Shown in pieces: positions 63,680 through 64,000 of a DNA stretch of 64,000 nucleotides (the stretch's first letter is position 1; the number at the start of each line of letters is the position of its first letter). The stretch spans positions 765,838 to 829,837 of the forward strand of contig CAKMXJ010000010.1 in assembly GCA_928724745.1 (NCBI GenBank), read 5' to 3'. The notes beneath the pieces were generated by a model. It searched no databases, was not told the origin of the DNA, and saw only the letters and a program-made list of their open reading frames with translations. This DNA comes from Anthracocystis setariae (Eukaryota; Basidiomycota; Ustilaginomycetes; Ustilaginales; Ustilaginaceae). The position numbers and the translations under genes were made by a program.

Positions 63680-64000
63680 TGTTATGCTCCTGGGGTCTGG
63701 GAACCTCGGAACGTGGCTGTGCGTCTGTATCGAGGCCAGGGGCGTGGTACCGGGTGTTGCTCCCGGGATCGTTGCCAAGGTAGCGGAGCGGGTGAGCGGG
63801 AGATCGGGAGAAGGTCTGATATTTCCACCTACTATAGTGAGTAAGCTAAAATACAATCGACGTCTTAACGTGAGCGTGGTGGAATCAGGACGTGGGATTA
63901 TGTGGTCTCCCGGATACCCCCCGGGAGATGCCGCAGTGTGCCCCGATCACCGATCCGGGGCTATATCGGGGGGAACTACCCCCGCCCATGTTAATACTAA
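63680..64000. repeat. Family D LTR, partial (runs off the window)
   Basis: TGTTATGCTCCTGGGG... is closely similar to 13182-13531 for about 190 bp and then more diverged. The right end lies outside the window, so orientation and completeness are unknown. Confidence 0.75.

Overview
The window looks like a subtelomeric, repeat-dense stretch of a fungal nuclear genome, most likely a basidiomycete, although the lineage cannot be fixed from sequence alone. The signs are short spliceosomal introns of about 70-90 nt (GTAAG...YAG), TATA-box promoters, TTAGGG telomere-type blocks near the right end, chromodomain Ty3/gypsy retrotransposons, two near-identical genes of the fungal telomere-linked RecQ helicase type, and several genes of 2-oxoglutarate/Fe(II) dioxygenases resembling the fungal TET/JBP-like group.

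Layout. (1) 1-8340: RecQ-type helicase copy A (280-5311, broken by a 4-bp insertion), a six-fold hairpin array (5439-5995), dioxygenase gene DO1 (6034-6960, +), a 9-bp microsatellite, and convergent dioxygenase DO2 (7261-8340, -). (2) 8341-13181: palindromes upstream of DO2, then about 4 kb of minisatellites and subtelomeric duplications. (3) 13182-47647: a Russian-doll nest of LTR retrotransposons. The remnant of family D (LTR 13182-13531) carries an intron-containing zinc-cluster gene. That gene has been split three times by family F elements: F2 (14257-32528, -), F1 (32982-42647, +, complete and young) and F3 (42763-47647, +, 3' truncated). F2 is itself split by family E (20492-29014, -). 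Target-site duplications confirm F1, F2 and E. (4) 48284-58935: helicase copy B (48567-53588, intact, one intron), a five-fold hairpin array, dioxygenase DO3 (54736-55758, one in-frame TGA), a four-fold 323-bp repeat with a hairpin in each unit, and dioxygenase DO4 (57985-58935). (5) 58936-64000: a 1156-bp tandem repeat, telomere-type blocks, a 69-bp satellite and the edge of another D-type LTR.

How it fits together. Two observations stand out. First, both helicase copies are followed in the same order by a palindrome array and a dioxygenase gene. The helicases are almost identical, but the dioxygenases and their arrays are strongly diverged, and each dioxygenase has its own palindrome sequence. 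All four dioxygenase genes have a private set of inverted repeats upstream. The helicase also carries, between an N-terminal zinc finger and the RecQ motor, a region with the residue pattern of a tyrosine recombinase. This suggests a mobile or recombining subtelomeric cassette system. Second, all three retrotransposon families have an additional spliced gene with paired cysteine clusters, antisense to gag-pol, between pol and the 3' LTR. The LTR pairs of F2 and E and the E target-site pair differ only by CpG to TpG/CpA transitions, as far as I can see by eye. That points to CpG methylation acting on these elements, in a region rich in TET/JBP-like dioxygenase genes.
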